Below are positions 60,572 to 64,000 of a DNA stretch of 64,000 bases, piece by piece; the first letter of the stretch is position 1, and the number at the start of each line of letters is the position of its first letter. The DNA comes from JBBDWJ01 sp963824095 (GTDB lineage: Bacteria; Acidobacteriota; Terriglobia; Bryobacterales; UBA6623), in contig CAWGNS010000008.1 in NCBI GenBank assembly GCA_963824095.1, positions 1,364,001 to 1,428,000 on the forward strand, written 5' to 3'. The notes under the pieces are model-generated. The model did not search any database and had not been told where the DNA came from. It saw nothing but the letters and a program-made list of their open reading frames with translations. A program made the position numbers and the translations under genes.

Positions 60572-61480
60572 CTACAGGACGGGCTTGAAGCGCTCCATCA
60601 GGGTGGCGATCTCGTCGCGCTCCTCGGGGCGCACCTCGACCAGCGGCGGCCGCACCGGCCCGGCCGGCTTGCCCAGAATCTCCATGGCGCACTTCATCAC
60701 GCTGACTTCGTAGCCTTTGCGGCGCCCGCGGATGGCGTACAGCGGCAGGACGTAGTTGGCCATCAGGCGCGACAGGCTGGCGCTATCGAGCATCGAGGCG
60801 CGCTCGTGCAGTTGCAGCGAAAGGCGCGGCGCGATGGTGGCGATGCTCGAGGTGTAGGTGCGGATGCCGATGGCGTAGTAGCCGGGGACCAGATCGTCGC
60901 CGATGCCGCCGATCCAGTGCAGGCGGTCGCCGACGCGCTGCATGATGGCCTGGTAGCGGCGCAGGTCGCCCTGGCCGTCTTTCCAGCCGATCAGATTGGG
61001 GATCGACTCGGCGAGCCGGTAGACCTCGGTGGGCGAGAACACCGCCCAGTCGCGGCTATAGATGAACAGGCCCAGCCCGGTGGCCTTGCCGATGGCGCTG
61101 TAATATTGCAGCAGGCCTTCGAAATTGGCGTTCGGATAGTAGGGCGGAAAGCACAGGATGCCGTCGGCGCCGGCCTGCTCGGACTGCTTGGCGAGGTGCA
61201 CCGCCAGGCCGTCGCCGAAGCCCACGCCGGCGATCACCGGAACGGCGCCGGCCACGGCTTCGACGGTCGCCGCGACAATCTGGGTGTGCTCCTCGGGCGT
61301 CAGCGAGTACATCTCGCCGGTGCCGCCCGCGGCAACCACGGCGCACAGCGGGAGCTTGAGCATCTCGGTGACGTTTTTGCGAACGGCGTCGAGGTCGACC
61401 GAGTAGTCTTTTTTGAACGGCGTGATCGGGAAGGCGATCACCCCCTCCAGCTTGCGGCGCAATTCATCGGGTTGCATCAT
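60572..61480 (-). CDS. kdgD: 5-dehydro-4-deoxyglucarate dehydratase
   Basis: Converts 5-dehydro-4-deoxy-D-glucarate to 2-oxoglutarate semialdehyde, water and CO2; 302 aa, DapA fold. N-terminus LEGVIAFPITPFKKDYSVD, AAGGTGEMYSLTPEE (51-64), catalytic Tyr141 and Schiff-base Lys167 in LIGWKDGQGD. The YAIRGRRKGYEVSVMKCAM and GPVRPPLVEVRPEE ending is characteristic of KdgD rather than DapA. Next to glucarate dehydratase on the same strand (175 bases), forming the D-glucarate degradation pair. First of two consecutive ATGs chosen. Confidence 0.93.
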   Translation of the reverse strand: MMQPDELRRKLEGVIAFPITPFKKDYSVDLDAVRKNVTEMLKLPLCAVVAAGGTGEMYSLTPEEHTQIVAATVEAVAGAVPVIAGVGFGDGLAVHLAKQSEQAGADGILCFPPYYPNANFEGLLQYYSAIGKATGLGLFIYSRDWAVFSPTEVYRLAESIPNLIGWKDGQGDLRRYQAIMQRVGDRLHWIGGIGDDLVPGYYAIGIRTYTSSIATIAPRLSLQLHERASMLDSASLSRLMANYVLPLYAIRGRRKGYEVSVMKCAMEILGKPAGPVRPPLVEVRPEERDEIATLMERFKPVL

Positions 61481-61655
61481 GTGTTGCTTCTCTCTTCCTG
61501 TGTGTCGGTTCGTGTTGCGGGCCCGTTTGGATGGAATCTCTGCATACCCAAATGCCGCTACGAGCCGCAGGTCTGCAAAAGCGGCAGCCCGGCGCTACGG
61601 GTGTCCAGCGAGTTGCGACTGCGGTGCCGCACCGGTACCACGCGAACTGCCTATC

Positions 61656-63029
61656 CTACCAGCGCGGCAGCGCCCGTTTCCAATTCGGATCGACGTGCTT
61701 GCGCATCTCGGCTTCGTCGTCGCGCTTGCGGTAGGGGGTCTTCTCGTAGCGTTCCTTGAGGCGCGCCAGTTGGTCGTAGTCGAGTTCGACGCCCAGCCCG
61801 GGTTTGTCGGGAATACGGACGCAGCCGTTGACGATCGCAACACGGCCGCCGGCGACAATCTCATCCTGGGCCGACTGCCAGGGGTAGTGCGTATCGCAGG
61901 CGTAGGTCAGGTGGTGCGTGGCGGCGGCGGCGTGGGCCATCGCCATCAACGACACGCCCAGGTGGCTGTTAGAGTGCATCGAGAGCCCCAGCCCGAAGGT
62001 CTGGCAAACTTTGCCGAGGTGCTGCACCTGGCGCATCCCGCCCCAGTAGTGGTGATCGGAAAGAATCACCTGCACCGCATCGGTTTTCACCGCTTGTGGA
62101 ATGTGCGCGAACGAGGTCACCGCCACGTTGCTGGCCAGCGGCGTTTCGACGCCGGCGGCGAGCAGCCGGCGGCGGACTTCCGCCATGCCTTCGAGCCCGG
62201 CCGCAGGGTCCTCGAGGTAACCGCCGCCGGAAAGCTCGCTCTGTAGCGCGAGTCCGACCTCGACCGAGGTTTCAACCGTCCAGGCGCTGTTGGGATCGAT
62301 GCGCAGCGGCACGTCGGGGCCAAACTCGCGGCGCAGCTGGCGGATGGTCTCGATCTCGATTTCCGGATCGAGCACGCCGCCCTTGAATTTCACTGACTGG
62401 AAACCGTAGCGATCGATCATCTGGCGCACCTGCGCGACCAGGGCCTCGGGGCTCAGCGCCTCGCCATATTCGTCGGAGCGCGCGTCGCCGCCTTCGCCGC
62501 CCCCTCCGCCGTGCTTGTAAAAGGGATAGGCCGAAAACGCGACCTCGTCGCGCACGCGGCCTCCCAGCAGATCGCACACCGGCTTTCCGACGGCCTTGCC
62601 GATCAGGTCGAGGCAGGCGGTTTCGATGGCCGAGAACGTGCGCGGACCGGCGTCGAGCGGGTTTTCGCCGGGAACCAGGTCGGTTTGCGAGCGCGCCAGC
62701 CCGCCACCCTCGCCCTCGACCATGCCGAGCAGAGCGCCCGTGATGCGAAACGCATCGGCGCCGACGACCCGTTCGCGCAGCCCGCGCAGCGCCGCGGCCG
62801 GGCTATCGCCGCCGTAGGTCTCGGCGATGCCGACGAGGCCGTCCTCGGTTTCGAGCTCCAACACGTTGCGCAGCGCGTAGGGCGCGTGCAGGCCGTAGGA
62901 GCTGCGCAGCGGCGGATCGGCGATGGCGATCGAATGCACCCGCAGATCGGCGATTTTCAACGCCGGCGCGGAGCTGACGCCGGCGGCGAAAGCTTTGCTG
63001 TTGGAGGGGGGCTTGTCGGGAGAGCTCAA
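61656..63029 (-). CDS. gudD: Glucarate dehydratase (enolase superfamily)
   Basis: Dehydrates D-glucarate or L-idarate to 5-dehydro-4-deoxyglucarate. About 457 aa from a TTG at 63029 (typical length about 450). KxK catalytic pair in FQSVKFKGGVL, metal ligands in LRIDPNSAWT, GYLEDPAAG and LASNVAVTS, the catalytic His in VILSDHHYWGGMRQ and LSMHSNSHLGVS. The frame runs on upstream for 49 codons, but these overlap a palindromic repeat; the TTG lies 30 residues before the conserved barrel N-terminus IADLRVHSIAI. No ATG is available in frame, so the start is uncertain. Works with kdgD. Confidence 0.9.
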   Translation of the reverse strand: MSSPDKPPSNSKAFAAGVSSAPALKIADLRVHSIAIADPPLRSSYGLHAPYALRNVLELETEDGLVGIAETYGGDSPAAALRGLRERVVGADAFRITGALLGMVEGEGGGLARSQTDLVPGENPLDAGPRTFSAIETACLDLIGKAVGKPVCDLLGGRVRDEVAFSAYPFYKHGGGGGEGGDARSDEYGEALSPEALVAQVRQMIDRYGFQSVKFKGGVLDPEIEIETIRQLRREFGPDVPLRIDPNSAWTVETSVEVGLALQSELSGGGYLEDPAAGLEGMAEVRRRLLAAGVETPLASNVAVTSFAHIPQAVKTDAVQVILSDHHYWGGMRQVQHLGKVCQTFGLGLSMHSNSHLGVSLMAMAHAAAATHHLTYACDTHYPWQSAQDEIVAGGRVAIVNGCVRIPDKPGLGVELDYDQLARLKERYEKTPYRKRDDEAEMRKHVDPNWKRALPRW

Positions 63030-63099
63030 GGTGGTAATCCACCATTGTAGGCGACTGCAGGCGATCTGGGAGACCGTCCGGGTGGAGAACAGGGCCACC

Positions 63100-63215
63100 C
63101 ACTCAGAGCCGCGGACGTAAGTCTGCGTTGAGCGGCCTGGTTGCGAGGACGGAGTCCGGCAACGATGGGGCTTCACAAGAGCTCAGCGCGGGCTCACGCC
63201 CGCGGCTCTGAGTGG
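63100..63215. repeat. Inverted pair of repeat family A
   Basis: Arms 63100-63131 (CACTCAGAGCCGCGGACGTA...) and 63184-63215 (...GCCCGCGGCTCTGAGTGG), a 116-base unit in the divergent region between gudD and the glycosyltransferase. Confidence 0.8.
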
Positions 63216-63322
63216 GTGGACGGAGCGGCTCTAGGTTTCTGGGCGAGGCGCCCGGCGGAGAGCCCCGGCCTGGATTCCGCTCCGCCCGGAAACGGCCCGT
63301 TGCTAGAATAATGGCTAAGCCA

Positions 63323-64000
63323 TGGTGGATCCCTACCTGTCGGTCGTCATCCCCGTACACAACGAGGAAAGCAGCCTGCTGCCGCTCTACGACCAGCTCA
63401 TCGCCGTTCTGGAGCGCGTGGGAAAGCCTTTCGAAATCATCGTCGTCGACGATTGCTCGACCGACGGCAGCCGCGAGTTGCTCGCCAACCTGGTGGCCCA
63501 CGACGAGCGCTTGCGGGTAGTGCTGCTGCGCCGCAATTTCGGGCAGACGGCCGCGTTGGCCGCCGGTTTTGAGCTGGCGCGCGGCATCACCGTGATCGCC
63601 ATGGACGGCGATCTGCAACACGACCCCGCAGACATTCCGGCGCTGCTGGCCAAGATGGACGAGGGTTACGACGTGGTCAGCGGCTGGCGCGCCAACCGCG
63701 TCGATGCGGCGCTGACCCGGCGGCTGCCGTCGCGCATCGCCAACTGGCTGATCGCCAAGGCCAGCGGTGTCGAGCTGCGCGATTTCGGCACCACTTTCAA
63801 GGCCTACCACCGCGACGTCCTCAAGGACATCCATCTCTACGGCGAGCTGCACCGCTTCATTCCCGTGCTGGCGAGCATGCAGGGCGCGCGCATCGCCGAA
63901 GTGCCGATCCGCAACGTGCCGCGCGCCGAGGGCCGCTCACACTACGGGCTGGGCCGTACGTTCCGGGTGATGTTCGACCTGCTGACGATCCGCTTTCTGG
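63323..64000 (+). CDS. Family 2 glycosyltransferase, partial (runs off the window end)
   Basis: First 226 codons of a GT2 enzyme of the DPM1/ArnC/GtrB kind, which move sugars onto polyprenyl phosphate at the membrane. MVDPYLSVVIPVHNEESSL opens the GT-A fold; IIVVDDCSTDGS, LLRRNFGQTAALAAGFELA and the metal-binding MDGDLQHDP (DxD) follow; RDFGTTFKAYHRDVL and RFIPVLASMQGARIAEVPI belong to the acceptor-binding part. C-terminal membrane helices are expected beyond the end. No stop codon inside the window. Confidence 0.88.

Noticed and set aside
63030..63176. Longer N-terminus of glucarate dehydratase
   Set aside because: Its residues (TYVRGSEW) derive from family A repeat DNA and are not enolase-like.
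15463..63215. CRISPR array made of the repeated GC-rich units
   Set aside because: Copies are far apart, palindromic, in inverted pairs, and without regular spacers or cas genes.

Overview
The window looks like chromosomal DNA of a high-GC soil-type acidobacterium, most likely of the Bryobacteraceae/Solibacter kind. This is inference from gene content: several Tat-exported Gfo/Idh/MocA oxidoreductases, a Planctomycete-type cytochrome fused to a WD40 propeller, the bacillithiol enzyme BshC, a UGA-containing selD, a secreted fucosidase and an oligogalacturonate-lyase-like protein, and many short palindromic repeats between genes. No phage, integrase, transposase, CRISPR array, rRNA or origin was seen.

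Layout. 0-11 kb: four Gfo/Idh/MocA oxidoreductases (three Tat-exported), a class IV aminotransferase, a cysteine-desulfurase-like enzyme, and an apbE-nqrM-like-tRNA-Arg(UCG) unit in which each gene overlaps the next. 11-20 kb: threonine aldolase, HemW, BshC, a zinc-ribbon membrane protein, a DapA-like protein lacking its catalytic residues, SelD with an in-frame UGA (selenocysteine) whose reading frame starts upstream of the apparent ORF, and a MidA-type methyltransferase with a small partner. 20-29 kb: an operon of an adenylate-forming ligase, an iron alcohol dehydrogenase and a PQQ-type propeller; an amino-acid decarboxylase with an APC transporter; the oligogalacturonate-lyase-like protein. 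29-40 kb: a histidine kinase and sigma-54 activator pair, then a compact stress/fermentation cluster (two HTH-less cyclic-nucleotide-binding-like paralogues, a degenerate receiver, GNAT, acetate kinase, 3-hydroxyacyl-CoA dehydrogenase, tandem universal stress protein, OsmC). 40-56 kb: SDRs, a 2-oxoacid dehydrogenase E1 alpha/beta pair, a 53-aa zinc-ribbon protein, a MacA-like adaptor with two MacB-like permeases but no ATPase, a metallophosphoesterase, a frameshifted lytic transglycosylase, the cytochrome-WD40 protein and the fucosidase. 55-64 kb: a trxA-mycoredoxin-trxB thiol operon, a GGDEF/EAL protein, the glucarate pathway pair kdgD-gudD, and the start of a family 2 glycosyltransferase running off the end.

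How it fits together: plant sugar and pectin products are attacked outside the cytoplasm (oligogalacturonate lyase, fucosidase, Tat oxidoreductases) and glucarate is taken towards 2-oxoglutarate semialdehyde. Thiol and selenium metabolism (BshC, thioredoxin system, mycoredoxin, OsmC, SelD) and low-energy survival functions (AckA, Usp, CNB-like proteins) form a second theme.

The most notable items are the selenocysteine SelD with a SECIS-like hairpin, the paired inverted intergenic repeats (REPIN-like), one palindrome inside a signal-peptide coding region, the CNB-like paralogue cluster, and the DapA-like protein missing both Tyr and Lys of the active site. Starts were moved from the longest possible ORF wherever a Shine-Dalgarno sequence, Tat signal or family N-terminus argued for it; these choices are explained per gene.
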